From the NCBI GenBank assembly GCA_002732015.1, contig PCCU01000005.1, positions 1-5,897 of the forward strand: a DNA stretch of 5,897 nucleotides. Reading direction: 5' to 3'. Positions 1-5,897 of this stretch are shown one piece after another. The DNA comes from Candidatus Pelagibacterales bacterium. GTDB taxonomy: Bacteria; Pseudomonadota; Alphaproteobacteria; TMED109. Each line of letters opens with the position of its first letter. Position 1 is the first letter of the stretch. The notes under the pieces were generated by a model. It was not told the DNA's origin, did not search any database, and saw only the letters and a program-made list of their open reading frames with translations. Both the position numbers and the translations under genes were made by a program.

Positions 1-229
1 TATACATATCCATCATAAATGAAAAAACATCTCCATTTTTCCCACATCCATAACAAACATAATTTTGTTTTTGTGCATTAATAGTAAAAGATGGAGTTTT
101 TTCATTATGAAAAGGACATAAAGCCTTATAGTTTGAACCCACTTTTATAAGCTTTTCCTCTTTACCAATGATATCAATAATATTAATTCTATCCTTTATT
201 AATTTAGCCAAATCTATTTTTTCTTTCAT
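1..229 (-). CDS. dnaG: DNA primase DnaG, N-terminal zinc-binding domain (partial, runs off left edge)
   Basis: DnaG synthesises the short RNA primers for lagging-strand replication, working with the DnaB helicase. Translating the minus strand from the ATG at 229-227 gives 76 residues before the window edge. They contain the CHC2-type zinc ribbon of bacterial primases: CPFHNEKTPSF starts at Cys38, with His41, and CYGCGKNGDVFSF carries Cys59 and Cys62. These are the four zinc ligands, two positions from their places in E. coli DnaG (40, 43, 61, 64). The start is well fixed: the upstream yqeY stop (TGA, 250-248) is in the same frame and the six codons between include no start codon. No clear Shine-Dalgarno sequence is visible. 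The gene follows yqeY by 18 nt, so the two are probably co-transcribed. The TOPRIM catalytic core and the helicase-binding domain lie outside the window. Identification is very secure. Confidence 0.96.
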   Translation of the reverse strand, partial: MKEKIDLAKLIKDRINIIDIIGKEEKLIKVGSNYKALCPFHNEKTPSFTINAQKQNYVCYGCGKNGDVFSFMMDMY

Positions 230-247
230 ATTTCTAACATTTTCATT

Positions 248-718
248 TCAATTAGAAGTTTTAGACAGCTTTTCTTTGACCATTTTGCTGGCTTTTTGAA
301 AGTCACACTGGTCTCCAAAGTCTTCTTTCAAGACTTTCATAACGGTACTCATATCTCTAATAGATTCGGCATTGGTGTCATTAATGACTTTGGCTATCAC
401 AGTATTTAATTCTTCTTCAGTAAGTTGTGTTGGAAGGTAGACGCTTAGCAACTGGGACTCTAATTCTTCTTTTTCAACTAAATCTAATCTATTTGCTTTT
501 TTAAAACTCTCTATAGCTAAATTTCTTTGTTTTATCATTTTTTTTATAATATCCATTACTACACTGTCATTTAGCTGATTATCTTCTTCAGCAGTGTTTC
601 TCAATGAAATTTCTTTGTCTTTTACTGCAGCTAGCAGTAACCTCGTTAATGATACCTTAGCTTTATCTCCAGACTTTAGGTACTTAGTTAAGTCGTTCTT
701 TATTTTTTCTACTAGCAT
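248..718 (-). CDS. yqeY: GatB/YqeY-domain protein
   Basis: A stand-alone YqeY protein, homologous to the C-terminal tail domain of GatB, the amidotransferase subunit that acts on mischarged tRNA. The role of the free-standing form is not established; tRNA binding is inferred from the GatB relationship. The 156 residues are close to the usual family length of about 150. The N-terminal helix has LTRLLLAAVKDKEI (24-37). It is followed by KQRNLAIESFKKANRLDL (63-80), then a Glu-rich helix leading to YLP (94-96), and a C-terminal segment RDMSTVMKVLKEDFG (121-135), all in the family order. The protein is highly charged, with no signal peptide or membrane segment, so it is cytoplasmic. The ATG at 718-716 gives the expected N-terminus. 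There is no obvious ribosome-binding site. It heads the yqeY-dnaG unit and diverges from carA, an arrangement common in alphaproteobacteria. Confidence 0.92.
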   Translation of the reverse strand: MLVEKIKNDLTKYLKSGDKAKVSLTRLLLAAVKDKEISLRNTAEEDNQLNDSVVMDIIKKMIKQRNLAIESFKKANRLDLVEKEELESQLLSVYLPTQLTEEELNTVIAKVINDTNAESIRDMSTVMKVLKEDFGDQCDFQKASKMVKEKLSKTSN

Positions 719-822
719 AAAAATTTTTAAATATTAAAGTTATACTACACAAATAATTGGTAATTCTATATTTTTGCTTTTTACTATTGCATTATAGTTC
801 GTGATATTTAATAGTCTATAAA
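719..822. promoter_or_regulatory. Divergent yqeY / carA intergenic promoter region
   Basis: This 104-nt gap must hold promoters for both directions. For yqeY, the minus strand has a TATAAC box (plus-strand positions 744-739), which would start transcription a short distance upstream of the ATG; no good -35 sits at the right distance. For carA, two -10-like boxes are visible: TATAGT (793-798) and TTTAAT (807-812). The nearby TTGCTT (774-779) and TTGCAT (787-792) are too close to act as standard -35 elements. I see no attenuator-like hairpin plus T-run and no convincing operator. A 10-bp AAAAATTTTT palindrome (719-728) is expected by chance at this base composition. That a promoter exists here is likely; the exact boxes are guesses. 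Confidence 0.4.
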
Positions 823-1428
823 ATGTTTAAAAATATTAAAATAAATAATGATCATAATGCAATATTAGTTTTAGAAACAGGAGATGTTTTTTTTGGTCAA
901 TCTATTGGTAAAAAAGGATTTACCATTGGAGAACTTTGTTTTAATACTGCGATGACTGGATACCAAGAGGCTATTAGTGACCCTTCCTATGCATCACAGA
1001 TATTAATGTTTACCTTTCCCCACATTGGAATAACGGGAATAAACATGGAGGACATTGAATGCGAAAAAATTCACCTTAATGGAGTAATATTTAAATATGT
1101 TACCAAGGATAGTTCTAATTGGCGTTCTACTGGCACTCTAAATAAATGGCTTTTATCAAATAAGGTTATAGGAATTACAAATATTAATACTAGAACATTA
1201 ACTATAAAATTAAGAAAAAAAGGGGCCTTAAAAGCAGGAATATTTAGTAGTTCTTTAAAGAATATTAATATTCCTTACATTATATCTAAAATAAGAAAAT
1301 GGAATGGTATTATTAATAATGATATTGCTTCAAAAGTAACTTGTTCTAAACCTTATTTTTTTCCAAGAATAAAAGAATATTCAAAAAAAAAAAAATTTGA
1401 AAATAGTTGCTATAGACTATGGTTGTAA
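823..1428 (+). CDS. carA: Carbamoyl-phosphate synthase small subunit CarA, N-terminal part of a frameshifted gene (whole locus 823-1987)
   Basis: CarA hydrolyses glutamine and delivers ammonia to CarB. This piece holds the small-subunit N-terminal domain, which docks onto CarB. Recognisable family blocks are FNTAMTGYQEAISDPSY (40-56), PHIGITG (66-72), SNWRS (98-102) and INTRTLT (121-127). CarA sequence runs to about Ser187 and is then lost: the run of 13 A at 1383-1395 puts the reading frame one base out, adding about ten unrelated residues before TAA at 1426-1428. The rest of CarA continues without a gap one frame over. Removing one A joins the parts into 387 residues, against 382 in E. coli. 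The ATG at 823 is the likely start, with no clear Shine-Dalgarno. As written, this fragment has no glutaminase domain and would be inactive. A homopolymer sequencing error, a true mutation, or rescue by transcriptional slippage are all possible. Confidence 0.93.
   Translation: MFKNIKINNDHNAILVLETGDVFFGQSIGKKGFTIGELCFNTAMTGYQEAISDPSYASQILMFTFPHIGITGINMEDIECEKIHLNGVIFKYVTKDSSNWRSTGTLNKWLLSNKVIGITNINTRTLTIKLRKKGALKAGIFSSSLKNINIPYIISKIRKWNGIINNDIASKVTCSKPYFFPRIKEYSKKKKFENSCYRLWL
1383..1395 (+). repeat. Run of 13 A at the carA frameshift
   Basis: Thirteen consecutive A residues fall in the linker between the CarA N-terminal and glutaminase domains. Upstream carA is read in the frame of position 823; downstream carA needs the frame of position 1397. 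A run of 12 A (one fewer) or 15 A (two more) would join them. Ribosomal slippage by -1 would not, because that frame meets TGA at 1398-1400. Runs of this length are prone both to sequencing miscounts and to RNA polymerase slippage. Confidence 0.95.
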
Positions 1429-1987
1429 AAAAAATATTCTTGAATTATTAAGTTCTAGTGGCTTTGAAGTTATTGTGGTGCCTTGTAATTTTACTGTAAA
1501 ACAAATTATGCAATATAAGCCTGCAGGAGTTTTTTTGTCAAATGGTCCAGGAGATCCGTTTGCCACGGCTAATCATGCAATTAAAATTATTAGAGACCTT
1601 ATAAAAATAAAAATACCAATCTTTGGAATATGTCTAGGTCACCAACTTCTTGGATTAGCCTTAAACGCAAAAACAGTAAAAATGCATCACGGCCATCATG
1701 GTGTAAATCAACCTGTAAAAAATTTAAATAATAACCGCATAGAAATTACTAGTCAAAATCATGGCTTTAAAATAGAAGAAAAAAGTTTGCCTTCTAATTT
1801 AAAGGTCTCACACTACTCTCTTTTTGATGGAGTTATACAAGGTATCGAACATAAAAAAGACCCTTTTTTTAGTGTTCAATATCACCCTGAGTCATCTCCT
1901 GGACCACACGATTCTAGATATCTGTTTAATAAATTTATGGAAACTATAAAAAAAAGTAATTTTTATGCCAAAAAGAAAAGATATTAA
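1397..1987 (+). CDS. carA: Carbamoyl-phosphate synthase small subunit CarA, C-terminal glutaminase part (same locus, after the frameshift)
   Basis: This is the class I glutamine amidotransferase domain of CarA, 196 residues if read from the TTG at 1397. In the intact protein that codon is probably an internal leucine at the joint, not a start. Visible motifs: KIVAIDYGCKKNIL at the domain entry, FLSNGPGDP (46-54), the nucleophile elbow GICLGHQLLG with Cys79, GHHGVNQPVKN (99-109), TSQNHGF (118-124) and QYHPESSPGPHDSRY (161-175) with His163 and Glu165. In the repaired 387-residue protein the triad becomes Cys270, His354 and Glu356, each one position from E. coli Cys269, His353 and Glu355. The catalytic domain shows no sign of decay, which argues against an old pseudogene. 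Its end overlaps the carB start by 23 nt, suggesting translational coupling that a real frameshift would weaken. Independent translation from TTG is unlikely because no ribosome-binding site precedes it. Confidence 0.93.
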   Translation: MKIVAIDYGCKKNILELLSSSGFEVIVVPCNFTVKQIMQYKPAGVFLSNGPGDPFATANHAIKIIRDLIKIKIPIFGICLGHQLLGLALNAKTVKMHHGHHGVNQPVKNLNNNRIEITSQNHGFKIEEKSLPSNLKVSHYSLFDGVIQGIEHKKDPFFSVQYHPESSPGPHDSRYLFNKFMETIKKSNFYAKKKRY

Positions 1988-4900
1988 ATCAATATTAGTG
2001 TTAGGAGCAGGCCCTATAGTAATTGGACAGGCCTGTGAATTCGATTATTCTGGATCACAAGCATGCAAAGTACTTAAAGAAGAAGGCTACAAAGTAATAC
2101 TAGTTAACTCTAATCCTGCAACAATAATGACTGATCCAGAGTTTGCTGATGCTACATATATTGAGCCCTTAACTACAGAAATAGTAGAAAAAATTATTTT
2201 AAAAGAAAAACCAGATGCACTTCTGCCAACTATGGGAGGACAAACCGCTCTTAATTTAGCTTTATCATTAGTGAATAAAAATATTTTAAATAAACATAAC
2301 GTTGAGCTAATAGGTGCAAGCATAAAATCAATTATTAAAGCAGAAGACAGGGAAATGTTTTGCAAAGCTATGAAAAAAATTGGACTAAATACTCCTAAAA
2401 GCTTTCAAGTTTCTTCAATAAAAAAAGGATTAGAAACTCTTAATAAATTAGAGCTTCCTGTAATTATCAGACCCTCCTTTACTCTAGGTGGCACTGGTGG
2501 AGGTATTGCCTACAATGTAGAAGAATTTGAACAAATACTATCTTCTGGCTTAGAGGCATCTCCTGAAAATACAGTTTTGGTAGAAGAGTCTGTCTTAGGT
2601 TGGAAAGAATATGAGATGGAAGTAGTTAGGGATAAAAAAGATAATGCTATTATTGTTTGTTCTATTGAAAACATAGATCCAATGGGAGTTCATACCGGCG
2701 ATTCGATCACTGTTGCCCCTGCATTAACATTAACGGATAAAGAGTATCAAAAAATGAGAAATGCATCTTTATCTGTATTAAGAGAAATAGGTGTTGAAAC
2801 AGGTGGTTCTAATGTTCAATTTGCTGTAGATCCAAAAACAGGAAAGATGGTTGTTATTGAAATGAACCCCAGAGTATCTAGGTCATCCGCATTAGCCTCT
2901 AAAGCTACAGGGTTTCCAATTGCTAAAGTAGCAGCAAGATTAGCGATAGGCTACACATTAGATGAAATTTCCAATGAAATTACAGCTGTTACGCCAGCCT
3001 CTTTTGAGCCAAGTATTGATTATATAGTTACCAAAATACCTAGATTTGCTTTTGAAAAGTTTCCAGGTTCAAATAATAACTTAACATCATCTATGAAGTC
3101 AGTCGGTGAAGTTATGGCAATGGGAAGAAACTTTCAACAAAGCTTTCAAAAAGCCTTGAGATCATTAGAAACAGGATTAGATGGAGTTGATGCAATTAAG
3201 ATTTCTGATGAAAATAAAATAGATTTTATTCTTTCTAAGATTTCTACTCCAACACCTGATAGAATTCTTTATGTTGGACAAGCATTTAGAGAAAAAATCT
3301 CCGTTGATGAGATTTATGATGCTTGTAAAATAGATAAATGGTTTTTAGAAAGGATAAAAGAAATTATTGAAATGGAAATAAGCTTATTAAAGCAAGCTTT
3401 TCCTTTAACTAAAAACTCTTTATTAGAATTAAAGTTGGCAGGGTTTTCAGACTCAAAAATAGCAAAAATTTTGTATGTAAAAGAAAGTCAAGTCTATAAA
3501 CTTAGAAAAAAATATAATTTATCTCCAACATTTTTTAAGGTAGATACTTGTGCAGGTGAATTTGAAACTAAAACTTCATACTTATATTCATCATATGAAA
3601 TACCTTATTATGAAACAGATAAGATTGTGGAGAATAAAATATCTAATAAAAAGAAAGTTATTATTCTTGGTGGAGGTCCAAATCGTATTGGGCAAGGAAT
3701 TGAATTTGATTATTGTTGTGTACATGCTGCATATTCTCTATCTGAAGAAAATATTGAAACAATTATGATCAATTGTAATCCAGAAACGGTTTCTACTGAT
3801 TATGATACTTCAAATAAACTATATTTTGAGCCACTTACTTTAGAAGATATATTAGAAATTGTAAACGTTGAAAACTCTAAAGGAAGACTCTTAGGTCTTA
3901 TTATTCAATATGGCGGACAAACACCCTTGAAATTATCTAAATCGCTAGAAAAGCATAAAATACCTATCATAGGAACATCTCCTGACTCTATAGACCTAGC
4001 TGAAGATAGAGAAAGATTTAAAAAGTTTCTTCTAAAATTCAAACTAAAACAACCAAATAATGGAACAGCAAACACTCAAATTCAAGCAGTTAAAATAGCA
4101 AATAAAATTGGTTATCCAGTCATTGTAAGACCATCTTATGTTTTAGGGGGAAGAGCAATGCAGATAGTATATAAAGAAAATGAACTCAAAGAATATATTA
4201 GTAAAGTTTCTAATTTTTTTGGAAAGAATCCTATTTTGATTGATAAGTTTTTAAACGATGCTGTCGAAGTAGACGTAGATGCAATATCTGACGGAAACAG
4301 TATTTTTATTGCAGGAATAATGGAACACATAGAAGAAGCAGGAATTCACTCAGGAGATTCTGCTTGTTCTCTCCCACCTTATTCTTTAGACGCTGAAACC
4401 ATAAAAAAAATTGAAAAACAAACTATTTCAATTGCTAAAAATCTTAAAGTAGTGGGTTTGTTAAATATACAATTTGCAATTAAAAAAAATAAGTTCAAGA
4501 ACGACATATATATATTAGAAGTTAATCCTAGGGCTAGTAGAACAGTTCCGTTTGTTGCAAAAGCCACTGGAAATGCTATAGCTAAAATTGCAGCTAAATG
4601 TATGATAGGTAAAAAACTTAAAAAAGGAAGTTTTTTGCCATGGAATGGTAATAAAAAAGTTGCTGTAAAAGAAGCAGTCTTTCCATTTAAAAAATTTAAA
4701 GGTGTTGACGTTCTTTTAGGACCAGAAATGAAATCTACTGGAGAAGTAATGGGACTAGACAATAACTTTGGTAATGCTTTTGCAAAATCTCAAACTGCTA
4801 TCGGAACATCCATACCATTAAAAGGAAATATTTTTATATCAGTAAAAAATAGAGATAAAGAATTTATATTTGAAATTTGTAAAAAATTGATAAAGTTTGG

Positions 4901-5210
4901 ATATAAAATCTATTGTACTAAAGGAACAGGTGAGTTTCTTAAAAGTCAGGATATAATAGTTTCTGTAGTCAACAAAGTTAGAGAAGGCAGACCTCACATA
5001 GTTGATATGATAAAGAACAAAAAAATTGATATGATATTTAATACCACAGAAGGAAGTAAATCTATTTCTGATAGTTTTTCTCTTAGAGAGGCTGCTTTAT
5101 TGTCAAATATTCCTTATTACACTACTTTATCTGGCTGTAATGCAGTACTTTTAGCAATTAAAAAATTAAAATCTGTTAAAATTAACATAAAATCGTTGCA
5201 ATCCTATTGA
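1965..5210 (+). CDS. carB: Carbamoyl-phosphate synthase large subunit CarB
   Basis: CarB makes carbamoyl phosphate from bicarbonate, two ATP and ammonia channelled from CarA, feeding pyrimidine and arginine synthesis. It has 1081 residues, against 1073 in E. coli. The N-terminal carboxyphosphate half (about 1-400) opens with MPKRKDIKSILVLGAGPIVI and keeps Arg129, Arg169, Glu215, Gln285, Glu299, Asn301 and Arg303 at E. coli numbering. The oligomerisation domain (about 404-560) includes VDTCAGEFE (526-534). The carbamoyl-phosphate half (about 561-945) repeats the ATP-grasp, with VRPSYVLGGRA (721-731) and LEVNPRASR (851-859). The C-terminal MGS-like allosteric domain (about 946-1081) has TKGTG (985-989), VNKVREGRPHI (1002-1012) and NTTEG (1026-1030). 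Thr985, Thr988 and Lys1004 match E. coli Thr974, Thr977 and Lys993, and Glu903 and Thr1053 match the ornithine-site Glu892 and Thr1042. The ATG at 1965 gives the conserved N-terminus and lies inside the carA end. The gene is intact. Confidence 0.98.
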   Translation: MPKRKDIKSILVLGAGPIVIGQACEFDYSGSQACKVLKEEGYKVILVNSNPATIMTDPEFADATYIEPLTTEIVEKIILKEKPDALLPTMGGQTALNLALSLVNKNILNKHNVELIGASIKSIIKAEDREMFCKAMKKIGLNTPKSFQVSSIKKGLETLNKLELPVIIRPSFTLGGTGGGIAYNVEEFEQILSSGLEASPENTVLVEESVLGWKEYEMEVVRDKKDNAIIVCSIENIDPMGVHTGDSITVAPALTLTDKEYQKMRNASLSVLREIGVETGGSNVQFAVDPKTGKMVVIEMNPRVSRSSALASKATGFPIAKVAARLAIGYTLDEISNEITAVTPASFEPSIDYIVTKIPRFAFEKFPGSNNNLTSSMKSVGEVMAMGRNFQQSFQKALRSLETGLDGVDAIKISDENKIDFILSKISTPTPDRILYVGQAFREKISVDEIYDACKIDKWFLERIKEIIEMEISLLKQAFPLTKNSLLELKLAGFSDSKIAKILYVKESQVYKLRKKYNLSPTFFKVDTCAGEFETKTSYLYSSYEIPYYETDKIVENKISNKKKVIILGGGPNRIGQGIEFDYCCVHAAYSLSEENIETIMINCNPETVSTDYDTSNKLYFEPLTLEDILEIVNVENSKGRLLGLIIQYGGQTPLKLSKSLEKHKIPIIGTSPDSIDLAEDRERFKKFLLKFKLKQPNNGTANTQIQAVKIANKIGYPVIVRPSYVLGGRAMQIVYKENELKEYISKVSNFFGKNPILIDKFLNDAVEVDVDAISDGNSIFIAGIMEHIEEAGIHSGDSACSLPPYSLDAETIKKIEKQTISIAKNLKVVGLLNIQFAIKKNKFKNDIYILEVNPRASRTVPFVAKATGNAIAKIAAKCMIGKKLKKGSFLPWNGNKKVAVKEAVFPFKKFKGVDVLLGPEMKSTGEVMGLDNNFGNAFAKSQTAIGTSIPLKGNIFISVKNRDKEFIFEICKKLIKFGYKIYCTKGTGEFLKSQDIIVSVVNKVREGRPHIVDMIKNKKIDMIFNTTEGSKSISDSFSLREAALLSNIPYYTTLSGCNAVLLAIKKLKSVKINIKSLQSY

Positions 5211-5224
5211 TATTTTCATATAAA
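5196..5224 (+). promoter_or_regulatory. Candidate sigma-70-type promoter for greA
   Basis: TTGCAA (5196-5201) and TATAAA (5219-5224) are separated by exactly 17 nt, the preferred spacing, and match the -35 and -10 consensus at four and five of six positions. The -35 lies inside the last carB codons. Transcription would start near 5231, leaving a leader of about 30 nt that contains the greA ribosome-binding site. This is the best promoter-like pair I found in the window. It would let greA be expressed independently of carAB. AT-rich DNA gives many chance -10 boxes, so confidence is moderate. Confidence 0.45.
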
Positions 5225-5247
5225 AGTGTCTTTAAGAAATTAAAACT

Positions 5248-5251
5248 GGAG
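5248..5251 (+). promoter_or_regulatory. Shine-Dalgarno sequence of greA
   Basis: GGAG lies nine nt before the greA ATG at 5261, a good match and spacing for 16S rRNA pairing. It supports that start codon. It is the only clear Shine-Dalgarno site in the window: yqeY, dnaG, carA, carB and the ELM1-family gene have none that I can recognise. Confidence 0.7.
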
Positions 5252-5260
5252 AATTAAGTA

Positions 5261-5734
5261 ATGGAAAAGTTCCCTATCACAAACAAAGGTTTTGAGAAGC
5301 TTGAAACAGAATTAAAGTTGTTAAAGTCAACAGAAAGACCAAATGTCATTAAAGCGATTGCTGAGGCAAGAGCACACGGAGACTTATCAGAAAATGCAGA
5401 ATATCATGCTGCAAAAGAAAAACAAAGTTTCATTGAAGGAAGAATTGCTGATCTAGAAAATAAAATTAGCAGAGCTGAAGTAATTAATACTAGAGTTTTG
5501 TCCGGTGACAAAATTATATTTGGGGCCACAGTAACACTTGGTCAAGTAGGAAAAAAAAAAAATATTGTATATCAAATCGTTGGTACAGAAGAAGCTGATG
5601 TTGAAAATGGAAAAATATCAGTATCTTCACCATTGGCTAGAGCATTATTAGGTAAAAAAATAGACGATATGGTAGAAGTTTTGTCTCCGGGTGGATCCAA
5701 AGAATATGAAATAGAAAATATTGAGTTTATATAA
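5261..5734 (+). CDS. greA: Transcription elongation factor GreA
   Basis: GreA enters the secondary channel of RNA polymerase and stimulates cleavage of the transcript in backtracked complexes, so that stalled elongation can resume. The 157 residues match the usual length (158 in E. coli). The N-terminal coiled coil spans about 1-75, and its tip motif GDLSENAEY (40-48) carries Asp41 and Glu44, the acidic residues that position the catalytic metal, at E. coli numbering. The C-terminal FKBP-like domain (about 80-157) includes ISVSSPLARALLGK (119-132) and LSPGG (141-145). The acidic tip identifies GreA rather than a non-cleaving Gre-like factor. The start has a good Shine-Dalgarno site and probably its own promoter near the carB end. 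Codons 97-101 contain a run of 12 A that is in frame here. The gene is complete and in frame. Confidence 0.97.
   Translation: MEKFPITNKGFEKLETELKLLKSTERPNVIKAIAEARAHGDLSENAEYHAAKEKQSFIEGRIADLENKISRAEVINTRVLSGDKIIFGATVTLGQVGKKKNIVYQIVGTEEADVENGKISVSSPLARALLGKKIDDMVEVLSPGGSKEYEIENIEFI
5551..5562 (+). repeat. Run of 12 A inside greA
   Basis: Twelve consecutive A residues encode the end of Gly97, Lys98-Lys100 and the start of Asn101 in a loop of the GreA C-terminal domain. The reading frame is correct with 12 A, since the conserved C-terminal motifs follow in frame. Loss or gain of one A would truncate GreA after its coiled coil. Confidence 0.9.
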
Positions 5735-5739
5735 TATTA

Positions 5740-5897
5740 ATGAAAAAAAAAAAAATTGCTTGGGCCATACTAGATAATAGAACCGGCAATAGGAATCAAG
5801 TTCTTGGCATACTTGCTGAACTAGACTTCAAGTATAAAATAATTGAAATTAAGTATAACCTTTTCTCAGTCCTTCCTAACTTTTTTTTTCAAATTTT
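5740..5897 (+). CDS. ELM1-family protein (mitochondrial-fission ELM1-like, former DUF1022), N-terminal part, runs off right edge
   Basis: Fifty-two codons are visible. After a lysine run, AWAILDNRTGNRNQVLGIL (7-25) matches the N-terminal signature of the ELM1 family, usually of the form W-x-L-x-D-x-R-x-G-N-x-x-Q-x-L-G. VLPN (44-47) follows at about the expected place. The family is named after a plant protein that recruits a dynamin-related protein to mitochondria. Bacterial members are frequent in alphaproteobacteria, but their function is not established, so the name should not be read as a role in fission. The ATG at 5740 is five nt after the greA stop, so the gene is probably co-transcribed with greA. 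There is no visible Shine-Dalgarno site. The ATG is followed directly by 13 A, in frame with the signature. Most of the protein lies beyond the window, so the assignment rests on the N-terminal motif and synteny. Confidence 0.75.
   Translation, partial: MKKKKIAWAILDNRTGNRNQVLGILAELDFKYKIIEIKYNLFSVLPNFFFQI
5743..5755 (+). repeat. Run of 13 A directly after the ELM1-family start codon
   Basis: Thirteen A residues follow the ATG and encode Lys2-Lys5 and the first base of Ile6. The frame is correct with 13 A. Any length change not divisible by three would shift the whole gene from its fifth or sixth codon. Confidence 0.9.

Noticed and set aside
227..250. A YqeY-DnaG fusion by read-through of the single TGA (the two genes share a frame)
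   Set aside because: Both proteins have complete, normal-looking ends or starts at this point, carB also ends with TGA at the expected place, and Trp is encoded by TGG, so there is no sign of UGA recoding.
719..738. AAAAATTTTT palindrome and a TTTAA/TTAAA inverted repeat upstream of yqeY as an operator
   Set aside because: They consist only of A and T in DNA that is mostly A and T, so chance explains them.
1383..1400. Programmed -1 ribosomal frameshifting on the A run in carA
   Set aside because: The shift needed is +1 (or -2). Slipping by -1 leads to a TGA at 1398-1400, and no stimulatory hairpin is evident downstream.
1397..1987. A naturally separate glutaminase gene starting at TTG 1397
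   Set aside because: No ribosome-binding site precedes it, the start falls at the domain joint, and the upstream fragment supplies exactly the missing CarA half, so one broken gene is the simpler reading.
3550..3768. Plus-strand open frame of 72 codons inside carB
   Set aside because: It is out of frame with conserved CarB sequence and has no ribosome-binding site or recognisable protein features.
4379..4762. Minus-strand open frame opposite carB (127 codons), with smaller ones at 2087-2365 and 4136-4330
   Set aside because: They lie antisense to strongly conserved carB sequence and resemble no family; they are by-products of the low stop frequency opposite that gene.
5211..5260. Rho-independent terminator between carB and greA
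   Set aside because: No GC-containing hairpin followed by a T run is present in this 50-nt gap.

Overview
This is a compact, very AT-rich stretch of housekeeping genes from what looks like an alphaproteobacterium with a small genome. The gene order is dnaG and yqeY on the minus strand, diverging from carA, carB, greA and an ELM1-family gene on the plus strand. Low GC, short intergenic gaps, lysine/isoleucine/asparagine-rich proteins and an ELM1-family gene beside greA fit a SAR11/Pelagibacterales-type marine bacterium best. That assignment rests on composition and synteny as I know them, not on a database search.

Layout. Positions 1-229 (minus) hold the N-terminal 76 codons of DNA primase, cut off by the window edge. 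Positions 248-718 (minus) hold a complete GatB/YqeY-domain protein, 18 nt upstream of dnaG and probably co-transcribed with it. Positions 719-822 are a 104-nt divergent promoter region. Positions 823-1987 (plus) hold carA, the glutaminase subunit of carbamoyl-phosphate synthetase, interrupted by a frameshift in a run of 13 A. Positions 1965-5210 hold an intact carB, whose start overlaps the carA end by 23 nt. Positions 5211-5260 are a short gap that probably carries a separate promoter for greA. Positions 5261-5734 hold greA. From 5740 to the right edge is the 5' end of an ELM1-family gene of unknown bacterial function.

How the genes work together. CarA releases ammonia from glutamine and passes it to CarB, which makes carbamoyl phosphate for pyrimidine and arginine synthesis. 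CarB keeps its catalytic and allosteric residues, so the pathway looks functional apart from the carA frameshift. GreA rescues backtracked RNA polymerase, and DnaG primes replication.

The main point to check is the carA frameshift. Removing a single A gives a 387-residue protein whose catalytic Cys, His and Glu fall one position from their E. coli places. The break is therefore either a sequencing or assembly error, a recent mutation, or a gene rescued by polymerase slippage on the A tract. Two more runs of 12-13 A lie in greA and immediately after the ELM1 start codon. I see no mobile element, CRISPR array, RNA gene or unfamiliar multi-gene system here.
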